A DNA stretch of 64,000 bases, taken from Methylolobus aquaticus. Its GTDB lineage: Bacteria; Pseudomonadota; Gammaproteobacteria; Methylococcales; Methylococcaceae. Location: the NCBI GenBank assembly GCA_004168015.1, contig SEYW01000015.1:1-64000 (forward strand), given 5' to 3'. Shown here piece by piece: positions 17,413 through 27,020 of this stretch. The translations under genes were made by a program, and so were the position numbers. The first letter of the stretch is position 1. Each line of letters starts with the position of its first letter. Under the pieces are notes generated by a model, which was not told the origin of the DNA, did no database searches, and saw nothing but the letters and a program-made list of their open reading frames with translations.

Positions 17413-20400
17413 ATGCTAGATCACATCAGGCGAATCACTGAATTAGGAAAGCGCAAGAAGGACGGAAGAGACGAAGCCGATCCAGTTCCGGATGGCCTGC
17501 GAAGGAATGTCCGAGGGACCTTCGTCGGCGCACTCGAGCGGATGACGGGTGATTTAGCGCTCGAAGGTTGGGCTATTAATTTGAGCGACCCACCTAAACC
17601 CGTGGATCTTTGGCTCGTCATCAATGGCCGCAAGTCGCGGAAGGCGCGTACAGAACTTGCGCGTATCGACGTACAAAACGTGATTGACGGCGCCGGGGCA
17701 TGCGGTTTCCGCGTATCGGTGTCCCACCATTTCGATCTGTCGAAGCCGAATGAGGCAGTTACCCTTGCTGTCTTTTTGGATGAATCGTTGGAGCTTGAAT
17801 TGCCGGGCTCCCCCCTCAAGGTGGATCTATCTTCGGCGCAGACGCCGGAGGGTTTGCTGGACAAGCTTGGGGACTTGGCTCGAGAAGGTTTCCATCGCTT
17901 CTCGCCGAGCAATCCGTTCGTGGGGTTCTTCCTCGCCTGCGTAACTTCAACTGATTCCGAGCAGCGTCGGGCTCTGTTGAAGGAATGCGCTCTGAGCGGC
18001 AACTTGATGGAACTCATGTTGTTACATATCGTACAGCGTGGGTGGTATGACATTGCTCGCCGGATGCTGGAGGATTGTCGTGAACTCGATGGGGTTGAGG
18101 ATGAAGGGCAACTCAACCTCTTGTCGCAGGTGATTGTCTACAAGCAAGCCGTGCACGCAGCCGAGCTTGCGCATCTAATCCGGCCGGATTTAAACGAGTT
18201 GACATTTAAGATCGGCCTTCTCGTTACAGCGCCTCTTTCAGAGCACACGAAGGATACTCTATGCTCTGACTATCTCCGGATCGTCGAAGCAGCGCATGGG
18301 CGAGGTTTCCTTGGCCGCCAACAGTGCCAATTTCTTGGTGCGCAGTTGGACAATTTGGCCACCAAGCATCCGCATCTTGAGAAAAATGTTCAATACCTTT
18401 GTTTGAAGGCGAATCTGGCGCGCGATGCCGGACAAAATAACCGAGCTTACACCCTGTTTTCAGAGGCCTATCGGATTGATGAAGGGGCGGCTTTGTGGTT
18501 CGGGCCAAATTTTTCTGTCCTACTGAATGAGGTGGGCGAATACGGCTACGCCGCCAGCCTTTTCAAAAAGCTCTCGGAGCGTCGCATTGCTTCTCCCGAA
18601 CTAGTGTCCGCGGCCTTCAGTGGCGCAGTCACACTAGAGGATTACGAGGCCGTCCTGGGAGTAATCAGACGATACTCGCGCCTCTTATTTAGTAGCCGCT
18701 CTGCGGCAAGTATCCTGATGGCGATCGAGGTCTTGTGTCGCAACGAGCGATTCCGAGGCGCTTTTTTTTCAGTCTACGGGGAAAGGGTCTTCGCGCTACT
18801 TGATCGTCAGAGATTGCTCGAAGAACTTGAACTCTGTTTCGAGCGATCGGGGACTGTGTTCGGCAAAGGCGGTGCGCTTTGGCCGGGGTTTTATCGGGAA
18901 AAGACTAAGGGGAGCTTCACGATCGGCCGAAGTCCCTCAGAGTTAATTCGCGCCCTTTTGCTGCTCGACGATCTCGACCTCCACCGATTGATCGGGGCGG
19001 TCGACGATGCGGACTGTGCCCCTGGCCAGCTTCCACGGTTTGGGGCCACGTCGTGTCGTGAAATGAGCTGGCAAAGCCAAGCCGCCATCGCGACTACTTA
19101 CTGGCCTGGACCAGGAAAACCCGAGTTTTCACAACAGGAGGCGAGCGGAGGTCAGGTCGCCGAAGCCTACAGCATGGTATTGATTGATCGGTGTGGGATT
19201 GAACGGGAACCAGAGCTCAGGCGATTTAGGTCCGGGGAGATGGGTGAGATGCCTCCCGCGCGCTGTGTCCTAATTTCCGACTACGGTGTAATCGAAGCGA
19301 AGGATGGGCGTGAGCTGTTTCGATGGCCCGAACGGATCGATGCGGGTGCGTTAGTTCGGATCATGGAGGCGATAGAGGATCTTGGAACAAAAAAGTTTCT
19401 ATTCGTCGATAAGGATCGATACATTCTGAATCACGATGCCATAACCGGGCTGGTAGGCCAACTGGACGAATTCCCGATCGAGCTGGAAGGCGGCACCACA
19501 GATAGCCCGACCCCTGATAGTTCCCTATTGTTGCCCGTCGAGACGCTGCGAGAGATTCGCGCCCACTTCGCTTCAGGAATGTTTCGCGATGAACGCGAAG
19601 GGTCGACGCAATATCTGTGGCACGGCAACGCAGAGGAGTTCCTATCAACGCTAGTCTGTTTAGCCAGAAGGCTTGGGGCAAGGCGCATATCCCGAACCGT
19701 CACGACCACCTATATACGAGATTGCGAGGCTCCGGCGGAGATGACACGCGAGATGGACAAGCTGCGTTGCGACATGACGTTGCACAATGTCCACCTCCCT
19801 TTTGCTGACATTCCGAGAAACGCGGAACATTCCTTGGTTTCGTTCAGTCAGGGCAGATTTTGTCAGGCGGAGGTACTGAATGTGCGCGGCGTAGGCTTGC
19901 TTCGACTAAAGGTGGCCAAGGTAGAGATCGAGCAAGGTGAGCCCGTATGCTTTATCGTCGAGAGAAATGAATTGCTACGTCTTCCCTATCTTTTGACATT
20001 TTACCGGGAGCGCGGTATTCGGCGATTTGTCGTCATCGATAACTACTCAACACCGGAGACTTTAGACTTCCTAGCTTCGCATGACGATATTGAATTGTGG
20101 GTGACGCAGCATCCTTATGGATTAAGCCGATGGGGAGTTGACTGGGTTGAGGCGGTGATCGAGACCTTTTACGCCGGGCATTGGTGTTTGGTCATTGACG
20201 CCGACGAGTTGCTCTACACAGCAGGTGATAGCCACTCGATCCCGGAGCTTTGTGTCGCTTTGGAACGTGAAGGGGCGTCCGGTTTATATTGCTTGTTCCT
20301 TGACACATATTCGGATCGTGCTATCGCAGACACCGTCTATCTGTCGGGTACCAGTTTTCTGGATTGTTGTAATTACATCGATCGAAAATTCTACACTTAC

Positions 20401-20790
20401 TATGAGCCGAACGGGGGGCCGGAAAAAAATTCTCCCACCTATTCTGGCGGAGTAAGGGAGCGTGTCTTCGGGATCTCTACAGTTATACTGAATAAGGTCC
20501 CACTCTTCAAGTACAGTCGGCACCTAAGGCTTTACGAGGGCCTTCATTGGATCGGGGGTGTAAAGCTCAGTAGCCAGCGGGGTGCTCTTCTGCACTTTAA
20601 GTATTTTAGTACCTTTCACGAATATGTAGCGCAAGAGTCGTTGCGCGGGGAACATTGGAACGAGGGGTCCGAGTATAAGATTTATCAGCAGGTGATCGCG
20701 CGCAACCGAGCCCTCACCCTACATGACCCCCGAATCTCGGCAAGGGTGACCGGCGTGTCCGATTTGCGGGCGCTTCATCTGATAAAATGA
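17413..20790 (+). CDS. Very large glycosyltransferase-type protein (GT2-like C-terminal domain)
   Basis: A 1125-residue protein. An N-terminal domain (about residues 35-140; GTFVGALERMTGDLALEGWA) resembles the small beta domains found in large polysaccharide glycosyltransferases. The middle (about 150-600) is helical and may be TPR-like (AREGFHRFSPSNPF, CLKANLARDAGQNNRAYTLF). The C-terminal part, from about 845, is a GT2-type domain of the 'Glyco_tranf_2_4' kind: VERNELLRLPYLLTFYRERG, VVIDNYSTPETLDFL, then LVIDADELL with the D929-x-D931 metal-binding pair. There is no signal peptide or membrane helix. It probably transfers a sugar during polysaccharide assembly. The stretch of about 600-840 is not recognised. 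Start ATG 17413 has only a weak ribosome site. Confidence 0.8.
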   Translation: MLDHIRRITELGKRKKDGRDEADPVPDGLRRNVRGTFVGALERMTGDLALEGWAINLSDPPKPVDLWLVINGRKSRKARTELARIDVQNVIDGAGACGFRVSVSHHFDLSKPNEAVTLAVFLDESLELELPGSPLKVDLSSAQTPEGLLDKLGDLAREGFHRFSPSNPFVGFFLACVTSTDSEQRRALLKECALSGNLMELMLLHIVQRGWYDIARRMLEDCRELDGVEDEGQLNLLSQVIVYKQAVHAAELAHLIRPDLNELTFKIGLLVTAPLSEHTKDTLCSDYLRIVEAAHGRGFLGRQQCQFLGAQLDNLATKHPHLEKNVQYLCLKANLARDAGQNNRAYTLFSEAYRIDEGAALWFGPNFSVLLNEVGEYGYAASLFKKLSERRIASPELVSAAFSGAVTLEDYEAVLGVIRRYSRLLFSSRSAASILMAIEVLCRNERFRGAFFSVYGERVFALLDRQRLLEELELCFERSGTVFGKGGALWPGFYREKTKGSFTIGRSPSELIRALLLLDDLDLHRLIGAVDDADCAPGQLPRFGATSCREMSWQSQAAIATTYWPGPGKPEFSQQEASGGQVAEAYSMVLIDRCGIEREPELRRFRSGEMGEMPPARCVLISDYGVIEAKDGRELFRWPERIDAGALVRIMEAIEDLGTKKFLFVDKDRYILNHDAITGLVGQLDEFPIELEGGTTDSPTPDSSLLLPVETLREIRAHFASGMFRDEREGSTQYLWHGNAEEFLSTLVCLARRLGARRISRTVTTTYIRDCEAPAEMTREMDKLRCDMTLHNVHLPFADIPRNAEHSLVSFSQGRFCQAEVLNVRGVGLLRLKVAKVEIEQGEPVCFIVERNELLRLPYLLTFYRERGIRRFVVIDNYSTPETLDFLASHDDIELWVTQHPYGLSRWGVDWVEAVIETFYAGHWCLVIDADELLYTAGDSHSIPELCVALEREGASGLYCLFLDTYSDRAIADTVYLSGTSFLDCCNYIDRKFYTYYEPNGGPEKNSPTYSGGVRERVFGISTVILNKVPLFKYSRHLRLYEGLHWIGGVKLSSQRGALLHFKYFSTFHEYVAQESLRGEHWNEGSEYKIYQQVIARNRALTLHDPRISARVTGVSDLRALHLIK

Positions 20791-21151
20791 CATTCCATCG
20801 CGTAGCCTGCGAGGCGAACTGGAGATTGAGAGCCTAGGTGCAGTTCGACGGCCGTGCCTCCTGATTCGTATGTGCCTTCCGGCGTTGCTGCGAGTCCGTG
20901 CTCTGTGTGCATGGACTTAGCGCGGATTGTGCTTGAGCAATCTATTGGCCGCCACCTTGACAGGTTGTGATTCGATTGGGTGCTCAGCGCTGCACACGTC
21001 TCGAAGGGGCGTGGGATCTTAAGGCCCTCAGCGGTTCGCGTGCGCCGCAGGTCTCGAATCGACATGGGTTGGTCTGCCCCTTGTGGCTATCGGGAATTCC
21101 GGTGGGCAGAGTGCGCGGGTGCTTTGAAGTGGAAGCTCTTAGGTTTTTGCT
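20791..21151. other. Gene-free spacer (361 bp)
   Basis: No supported gene, hairpin or repeat seen between the large glycosyltransferase and the first sulfotransferase. Confidence 0.45.
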
Positions 21152-22375
21152 ATGGGTGAGTATGAGTCGAATCTCCAGTCGGCTGTCGAATGCGCGAACG
21201 TCGGCGACCATGAAAATGCGATAACTTATTATCTCAAAGCCGTTGAGAGACGGTGGTGGTGTCACCATGCTTTAATGGGTTTAGCCGGTTCATACACCTG
21301 GCTTGGCCGATTTCGTGAAGCCATCCAGGTTTTCATTCGTTCAGCCGCCTGTTTTCCTCAGGAATTGCCCGATTACTTCGTTTTGAAAAACCGTGTTCGG
21401 ACGCATATTCTTGGCAGCAAGGATATGGCTCTGCTCAACTATATGATTCATGCGCTCTGGGTGATTAATCGTACCTTGAAGTATAATTTCTACGCCAGTG
21501 ATTTCCTTTCCGATATGCTGATGCTGAAGGGGGACGTCGCGAATGCCCTTGAAAAAAAATATTACGCCTCGATTTGTCATGCCGCGTTCTCAAAGGCTGA
21601 GGATCTATCCCGCTTCCACAAAACCAGTGGCAAGCTCCCGGATTTTTTCGTAATTGGGCCCCAGAAGACTGCGACGACAGCACTATACGCGTTTCTTTCG
21701 CGAAGTCCGAGTATCTATCCCGCGATCAATAAGGAACTATTCTTTTTCAATGGTCCCATGTTCAAGTACGGTGAGGAGTGGTATCGCTGCAATTTTCCCG
21801 CGCCAGCGGAGGGGTCTTCCTTTTTGACCGGGGAGGCTACTGCTACCTATTTCCACTCGCCGGTCGCGCCGGCGCGCATTCGCGCGATGGTCCCGGATGC
21901 AAAACTGATCGTAACCCTACGAGACCCTGCAGAGAGGGCGATTTCGAGCTTTTATATGGAGAAGCGGCAAGGACGCGAGCCGCGGGGGCTGTTTGAAGCG
22001 ATGAGCGCCGAGATTGAATTTATTGAGTCTAATGAACTTCCCCCAGGGGGGCATCCGAGAGGGATGTTCGCTCGCGACAGAGTGGGGCAGGGCGGATACG
22101 TACTCTTCAGCTTTTACGAACATTTTCTTCGATCCTACCGTAAGCTTTTCCCCCAAGAGCGCCTCTTGGTGGTCAACGCGGAGGAACTGCGGGATTCTGC
22201 CGCCTGCGGGGATCGAATACTTCACTTTCTAGGCGCCGATCCACCCAAAGGCGGAAATCGGGATGTCGTCAGTACGCGCAATGTTGGCGAGTACGAACGA
22301 GGCGATGAGTACCTGAGGACTCTTGCGCTGCTTCGTGAGTATTTCGATGCGAAGCGGGCCTATGTCTTTGGGTGA
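21152..22375 (+). CDS. Sulfotransferase with N-terminal TPR-like region
   Basis: Probably moves sulfate from PAPS onto a sugar hydroxyl of the polysaccharide. Residues about 1-70 look like TPR helices (AVECANVGDHENAITYYLKA, GSYTWLGRFREAIQVF). The catalytic domain starts at about 165 with the 5'-phosphosulfate loop FVIGPQKTATTALYAFL, followed by the 3'-phosphate motif KLIVTLRDPAERAISSFYME, and it ends with a GNRDVVSTRN segment as in bacterial glycan sulfotransferases. Length is 407 residues; no signal peptide or helix is seen, so the reaction is cytoplasmic. Start ATG 21152 has an AGGTT site eight bases upstream. It is one of three sulfotransferase genes in the locus; no PAPS synthesis genes are seen in the window. 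Confidence 0.88.
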   Translation: MGEYESNLQSAVECANVGDHENAITYYLKAVERRWWCHHALMGLAGSYTWLGRFREAIQVFIRSAACFPQELPDYFVLKNRVRTHILGSKDMALLNYMIHALWVINRTLKYNFYASDFLSDMLMLKGDVANALEKKYYASICHAAFSKAEDLSRFHKTSGKLPDFFVIGPQKTATTALYAFLSRSPSIYPAINKELFFFNGPMFKYGEEWYRCNFPAPAEGSSFLTGEATATYFHSPVAPARIRAMVPDAKLIVTLRDPAERAISSFYMEKRQGREPRGLFEAMSAEIEFIESNELPPGGHPRGMFARDRVGQGGYVLFSFYEHFLRSYRKLFPQERLLVVNAEELRDSAACGDRILHFLGADPPKGGNRDVVSTRNVGEYERGDEYLRTLALLREYFDAKRAYVFG

Positions 22376-22852
22376 GGTTCTGAGTCGGTATACGCCTGTT
22401 CCCGCACGTCTTTGCCATGGTTCCTCTCAGCGCTTCGGAACATGGTGGTAGGTTTTGGTCGCAAGTGGTCCTCTGCTGCGCTTTATCTCATTCGGTGAGG
22501 CGGTTGGGCGAGACGAACTCCGGAGTTGGTCGGTCGAGTTTACGTGTCCACTGTTGGGAAAAACAGGCAGTATGATAGGCTGTTAGCCGTTGGGTGGCGT
22601 TCCAGATCATAAATAGTGGGAGCCCAGGCGGGGCGAGCGGTAGGACGGTGGGTCATTTACCTATTCGCCGGCAGAAGACGGTCCGAGTACATAGCGAATG
22701 GTCATCTTCACTCAGGGGTAGGTGCCCGGTCTGGCATCGGATAGGTGCGCTGCGGGCTAGCCCTTTAGCTTTGGCGAGAGGCTTGCGCCGAGGGTTAGCT
22801 CCGGTGGGAGAAGCTGGGAGGAACCCTTGCTGCGCAATGGACATTTCAGTTC
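22376..22852. other. Gene-free spacer (about 480 bp)
   Basis: No supported gene. A TATGAT at 22571-22576 could be a -10 box, but no matching -35 at 16-18 nt was found. A GGGAGG at 22815 precedes a TTG in a different frame, which I consider spurious. Confidence 0.4.
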
Positions 22853-24295
22853 TTGTTCACAGTCAGCGATGTTGTCGCAATGGAACGAATCAGCTTTTCC
22901 GATTTCTTGGATGCTCACCCAGGCGAGCCTGCGGGAGGCTTGTTACAGGCGTTTCTCGACGCCATCGCCTCTTGTCCGCGTTCCCGTACACGGCTCAGTG
23001 CAGGCGCAAAGTTCTACACGCAGGCATTTGCGACGGTCGATTTAGGTGGTTACGTTTTCGTAGTCGACATGCCTATTCGACTGCATGGGCTACATGGCAT
23101 GGTGCTGACCAGCGGCCTGATCGAGCCCTCGCCGCGCTTTCCGGAGGGAGAATACCTATTAGATGTCAGGGACGTAAATACACTTAAAATCGAAAACATC
23201 GGGCTGGAATGCCGAAAGCGAGCGAATGGGATCTTCGCTCATCGCTTTTTAAGGCTCAGGATTGAGGACTGCACGATCGTTCACCAACGCGATTATGGGA
23301 TCTACGCCAATGAAAAGGGGTATAACCATGAGTTGGAGGTTGTAAAATGCAATATTGTGGAATACCTTTGGGGCGACGGAACGGGGGCAGAGCATCGAGG
23401 CGAGATCCCTAACTTTCGAGAGGCCACGAACCGAACGTCGACTGGGATCTTCCTGGGTCAGGCCGACAATGTCGTCTCTGACTGCAACATAAACCTGTGT
23501 CGCGTTGGGATCGAGGTCGGAATGCGGGCCAATCGGATCCAGGGAAACCACATTACGGCGGGTGGTACCGTCGAGAACGCGCTGTTTGATGGCATCTTAC
23601 TCAACGCCCATATTAAGTCCTCATGTTTAATTGTTAACAACTATATAGATAATTGTCGCTTAGTCATTCGTGTAGATGACAAGGCGGTCAACCGGCGGAA
23701 TTATGTGACAATCACGGATAATTTATTCTACCGAGGATATAATCACCCTAAGGAAGGTCCCGCATTTAGTCACATTCAGATTCAAGCGTTAAAGCCCAAG
23801 TCGATCTTGCAGAACATCATTATTTCTGACAATCAGTTCTATACGCAAGACGAGCATTTGGGCGAGGCAGTCGAGAGGGTTATCCGGCCGGTGGCTGTTG
23901 AGGCATGTTGGGAGCCAACGAGTGAGTCCTTGATTCCCTTGGATCCTGTGAAGATCCGCGGGGCGATCATGAGAAACAACGTCTTTACCAATGCTCCGCC
24001 CTATTTCGAAGTGCCTATGGGGACTAATGCGACGATGACCTTGTTACCTCCGAAAAAGGCAACCGACCGTTATGAGGCTGATTTCTCTGGTCACCTGGCC
24101 TGGGGGGATATCCAAACCGTATCAGTTACAATGATATCAAGTAATCCCGAATTTGTTGGCGTGCCGTTTGTAACAACCTTCAACGGTAAGACGGTGATGA
24201 TACGGACGGCAACACCTGTTATTGCCGGCTTCCACGTGACTGCGGATGTTAATAATAGTTATGCGGCGAGATGGCGTGGTATTAAGGTCAACTGA
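22853..24295 (+). CDS. Right-handed parallel beta-helix protein
   Basis: A 480-residue protein whose central part (about residues 100-330) has the short repeated strand-turn rhythm of pectate-lyase-like beta-helices: NIGLECRKRANGIFAH, DCTIVHQRDYGIYAN, VVKCNIVEY, GIFLGQADNVVSDCNINL, GIEVGMRANRIQGNHI, LIVNNYIDNCR. There is no signal peptide, so it may be cytoplasmic or leave by another route. Relatives include polysaccharide lyases, epimerases and phage tailspikes; the catalytic class cannot be assigned. The start is uncertain: TTG 22853 or ATG 22880, neither with a good ribosome site. It may modify (for example epimerise or cleave) the polysaccharide made by its neighbours, an inference from position only. 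Confidence 0.7.
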   Translation: MFTVSDVVAMERISFSDFLDAHPGEPAGGLLQAFLDAIASCPRSRTRLSAGAKFYTQAFATVDLGGYVFVVDMPIRLHGLHGMVLTSGLIEPSPRFPEGEYLLDVRDVNTLKIENIGLECRKRANGIFAHRFLRLRIEDCTIVHQRDYGIYANEKGYNHELEVVKCNIVEYLWGDGTGAEHRGEIPNFREATNRTSTGIFLGQADNVVSDCNINLCRVGIEVGMRANRIQGNHITAGGTVENALFDGILLNAHIKSSCLIVNNYIDNCRLVIRVDDKAVNRRNYVTITDNLFYRGYNHPKEGPAFSHIQIQALKPKSILQNIIISDNQFYTQDEHLGEAVERVIRPVAVEACWEPTSESLIPLDPVKIRGAIMRNNVFTNAPPYFEVPMGTNATMTLLPPKKATDRYEADFSGHLAWGDIQTVSVTMISSNPEFVGVPFVTTFNGKTVMIRTATPVIAGFHVTADVNNSYAARWRGIKVN

Positions 24296-24423
24296 TTGTG
24301 GGAACAGTCGGGCCGCCCGAGTTCAAGCGAGAGATCTAAGAGGGCCTGAGAATTTTGTGTGCCGCCTGGAGTCGCTGTGTCGATGTCTGTCCGGTTTGCC
24401 TGGCTACGTTGCTTGGAGTTCCA

Positions 24424-25032
24424 ATGTTAATTAGTACCCAATACAAGTTTGCTTTTCTGTGCATGCCAAAGGCAGCCTCTACATCTGTGGACAGCGCGCT
24501 TCGCCCGTATTCCGAGATTATTACCCGCGGACGTTATAAACATATGAACTACAGGCAATTCGAACGATTCTTCTTGCCTCTTCTGCGTGCTAGGGGAAAG
24601 GCGAGGGCGATCGAGACCCTGTGCATCGTCAGAGAGCCAATTGGCCGCTTGGAGAGCTGGTACCGATACCGTTCACGGCTTGACCCGAACGGCTCCGGTC
24701 CCTTGGGCAAACACAGTACTCGAGATATCACTTTTGACCAATTCGTCGAGGCCTATCTCTCGTCAGCGCCTCCTGAATTTGCGCGGATCGGCAGGCAGTG
24801 CGACTTTGTCTTCAATAAGAGGGGGAAAGTGGGAGTGAAACGCCTGTTCGCCTTGGAGAATATGGAAAGGCTCGCCGCCTTTTTGGAAACACTGCTGGGT
24901 CAGTCGATCAGCATTCCCATACTAAACAAGAGTCCGGCCTTGCCTATCAACCTGTCGCCAGACCTCACTCAGCGCCTTAGGAAGGCACTCGCGGAAGATT
25001 ACGCGCTTTACTCCCGCGCGCTGGAGGCGTAA
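24424..25032 (+). CDS. Sulfotransferase family protein
   Basis: A compact 202-residue sulfotransferase-like protein. The N-terminal KFAFLCMPKAASTSVDSAL is the PAPS phosphosulfate-binding loop and CIVREPIGRLESWYRYRS is the 3'-phosphate-binding helix, with the order and spacing of the Sulfotransfer_2 type. No signal peptide. I chose ATG 24424 because GGAG lies six bases upstream and the PAPS loop then falls near residue 11, as in relatives; an earlier in-frame start at 24355 lacks a ribosome site. The small size leaves little room for an acceptor domain. Acceptor not known; a sugar is likely given the neighbouring genes. Confidence 0.8.
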   Translation: MLISTQYKFAFLCMPKAASTSVDSALRPYSEIITRGRYKHMNYRQFERFFLPLLRARGKARAIETLCIVREPIGRLESWYRYRSRLDPNGSGPLGKHSTRDITFDQFVEAYLSSAPPEFARIGRQCDFVFNKRGKVGVKRLFALENMERLAAFLETLLGQSISIPILNKSPALPINLSPDLTQRLRKALAEDYALYSRALEA

Positions 25033-25350
25033 TCGCCTTGGGTTGGTAAGTAACCGTGTTGGGCGTGGTTCTTTTGCTGTTCCTTCGGAGCGACTGGAGC
25101 CACTTGATCGAAGAGAGTCCGGGGTGTGTGGTGGTTCCCCGGGCCGGGGAACGAGACGACGGGGGACGTCGGGTGTAGGGAGGTCGCTTGTCGTTCGCTT
25201 GGACCGGGCGTGGGGCGGTAGGTGTGGTCAAACCCGTGTCTCCTTTGCTGGCCGTTTCGGGCTTGCCAGGAGAGTGATCCATGGTGTCTGCTGATTCGTC
25301 CTAAGGCATGAGTGACACGCCGCCGGGTGCGTGTCGGGTTAGGTGTGGAG
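25033..25350. other. Gene-free spacer (318 bp)
   Basis: G-rich spacer with no supported gene. The only protein-like frames on either strand lack ribosome sites and are low in complexity. Confidence 0.4.
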
Positions 25351-26154
25351 ATGGCAGGCCTATCGCCGTCAACCATTAGCGCAGAGGCCCGGGAAACAGA
25401 GGTAAAAGGGGAGCTTCACAGGATGAGAATTCGGTTCGGAAAAAATGAAGTGCCTGTCGAGGTCTTCAAACAGTTTGTGGTCGATGAGTTCAACGTTCGT
25501 CTTCCGGGTCTGGACAGGAGTGTGCGCCTCAGGATGCATGAAACGGACCCGGAGGTCTTTAACCAGATCTGGATCCGGGAAGAATATGACAAGGATCTTC
25601 CGAGTGAGTGCAAAGTAATCATTGATGCAGGTGCGAACGTTGGATATTCCGTATTGTGGTTTAAAGCCCGCTTCCCGGATGCCCGTGTCATCGCAATAGA
25701 GCCAGACCCAACAAACTTTGCCTGTTTGTTGGAAAATACTGCCGGATTATCAGACGTCACTTGCCTCCATGGCGCTATCTGGTCGCATGAAACTGAGTTG
25801 AATCTCAGCTATCGCGGGGCAACCGGGCACGCATTGAAATCTTGGGGCGTGCGAACGCACGCCGGCGAAGGAGGGGGTTCGACGAAAGCGTTCTCGATAA
25901 GCAGCATTTTTGGGCGCTACGGACTTGAAGAGGTAGATATCCTGAAGATGGATATCGAAGGGGCTGAGAAGGAGGCTTTTCAAGAGTCCGACATGTCGTG
26001 GGTCAGCCGGGTGAGATGTTTCGCCGTCGAGACCCACGAGCGCATCAAGCCTGGCTCCAAAGCCGCTGTGTTTGATGTGTTGGACGAGGAACGGTTCAAC
26101 CGCGCACGGAAGGGTGAGAACTTCTTCTTTTACGCAAAGAATGCAGCTGTATAG
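25351..26154 (+). CDS. FkbM family SAM-dependent methyltransferase
   Basis: Likely O-methyltransferase that adds a methyl group to a sugar of the polysaccharide. The Rossmann SAM site VIIDAGANVGYSVLWFKARF is followed by VIAIEPDPTNFACLLENT, and the family hallmark ILKMDIEGAEKEAFQ lies near the C-terminal third, with FAVETHERIKPG after it. No signal peptide. Start: ATG 25351 with AGGTG five bases before it; a GTG at 25312 and an ATG at 25423 (with GGGGAG) are alternatives. Its stop at 26152-26154 overlaps the next gene's possible GTG start by one base, so the two are probably translated from one message. Confidence 0.85.
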   Translation: MAGLSPSTISAEARETEVKGELHRMRIRFGKNEVPVEVFKQFVVDEFNVRLPGLDRSVRLRMHETDPEVFNQIWIREEYDKDLPSECKVIIDAGANVGYSVLWFKARFPDARVIAIEPDPTNFACLLENTAGLSDVTCLHGAIWSHETELNLSYRGATGHALKSWGVRTHAGEGGGSTKAFSISSIFGRYGLEEVDILKMDIEGAEKEAFQESDMSWVSRVRCFAVETHERIKPGSKAAVFDVLDEERFNRARKGENFFFYAKNAAV

Positions 26155-27020
26155 TGCGCATGAACACGCAAGAGGTCAATACTGCTCTCCCGCATTTTCT
26201 CTGTATTGGCGCACAGAAGGCGGGAACTTCATGGCTGTGGTCCATGCTGCGACAGAATGCGGCGATTTGGATGCCCCCAATAAAGGAGCTCCATTACTTC
26301 GATCATCTATTTCTCCCGGAAAATCGGGGTTGGATAGAAAAGGGCCTGGCCCAACAAGTGAAGAAGCTTTTGGTGGCCGAGTGCCGCGAAGCCGAAAGCA
26401 TCGATCTCGAACGGGTACGATATCTCCTAAGCGTCGCTACCGAAACTCCATTCACGGAGCGTTGGTACCGTGGTGTATTTTCTCATCCTGAGGCGACTGG
26501 GAAGATCCTGGGTGAGGTAACACCGGCGTACTGCGCAATCGGGCCAGCCGGTGTCACGTATCTGAAGCAACTACTGGGTGGGGTGAAGGCGATTTACCTC
26601 ATTCGAGACCCAGTAGACCGAGCTCTTTCGCAAATTCGAATGACCATCCAGCGGTCGAAGACGTTTGTTCCTGCCGAACCAAAGGCGTGGGACAGAGTCG
26701 CGAACTCTGCGGCAGTTCATAATCGGGGTAATTATGCGGAATATATACCTCTCTGGATCGATACCCTGGGTAAAGACAATGTTTTGTTTCTTCCGTTTGG
26801 CGATATCGTCAGGCGTCCTTTGGAATTGCTCCGAAGGGTAGAGCAATTCCTCGGGTGTGAGGAAGTTCGGCGCTACTCCGGTATGACTAGCAAGGTACAT
26901 AAAACGGGCAACATCGAGATCCCATTGACAGTGGTGAATCGCATCGAGGAGACCATGCGGGGACAGCGACAATTTCTGGAGTCGCATTTTGGTCGCGAAT
27001 TCCTCGTGTCGACGAAATGA
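26154..27020 (+). CDS. Sulfotransferase (third in the locus)
   Basis: PAPS-dependent sulfotransferase of about 288 residues (heparan N-deacetylase/sulfotransferase-like, Sulfotransfer_1 type). PAPS-loop: FLCIGAQKAGTSWLWSMLRQ at about residues 15-34; 3'-phosphate motif: AIYLIRDPVDRALSQIRM near 145-162; a later RGNYAEYIPLWIDTLGKDNV and SKVHKTGN complete the fold. Start is GTG 26154 or ATG 26160; both keep the PAPS loop near the N-terminus. Cytoplasmic. It is flanked by the FkbM methyltransferase and, through a four-base ATGA overlap at 27017-27020, a 68-residue gene, so these three genes are likely one translational unit that decorates the polysaccharide. Confidence 0.88.
   Translation: MRMNTQEVNTALPHFLCIGAQKAGTSWLWSMLRQNAAIWMPPIKELHYFDHLFLPENRGWIEKGLAQQVKKLLVAECREAESIDLERVRYLLSVATETPFTERWYRGVFSHPEATGKILGEVTPAYCAIGPAGVTYLKQLLGGVKAIYLIRDPVDRALSQIRMTIQRSKTFVPAEPKAWDRVANSAAVHNRGNYAEYIPLWIDTLGKDNVLFLPFGDIVRRPLELLRRVEQFLGCEEVRRYSGMTSKVHKTGNIEIPLTVVNRIEETMRGQRQFLESHFGREFLVSTK

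Noticed and set aside
22594-23187. 197-codon frame before and into the beta-helix gene
   Set aside because: Overlaps the better supported beta-helix frame and reads as Arg-rich noise.
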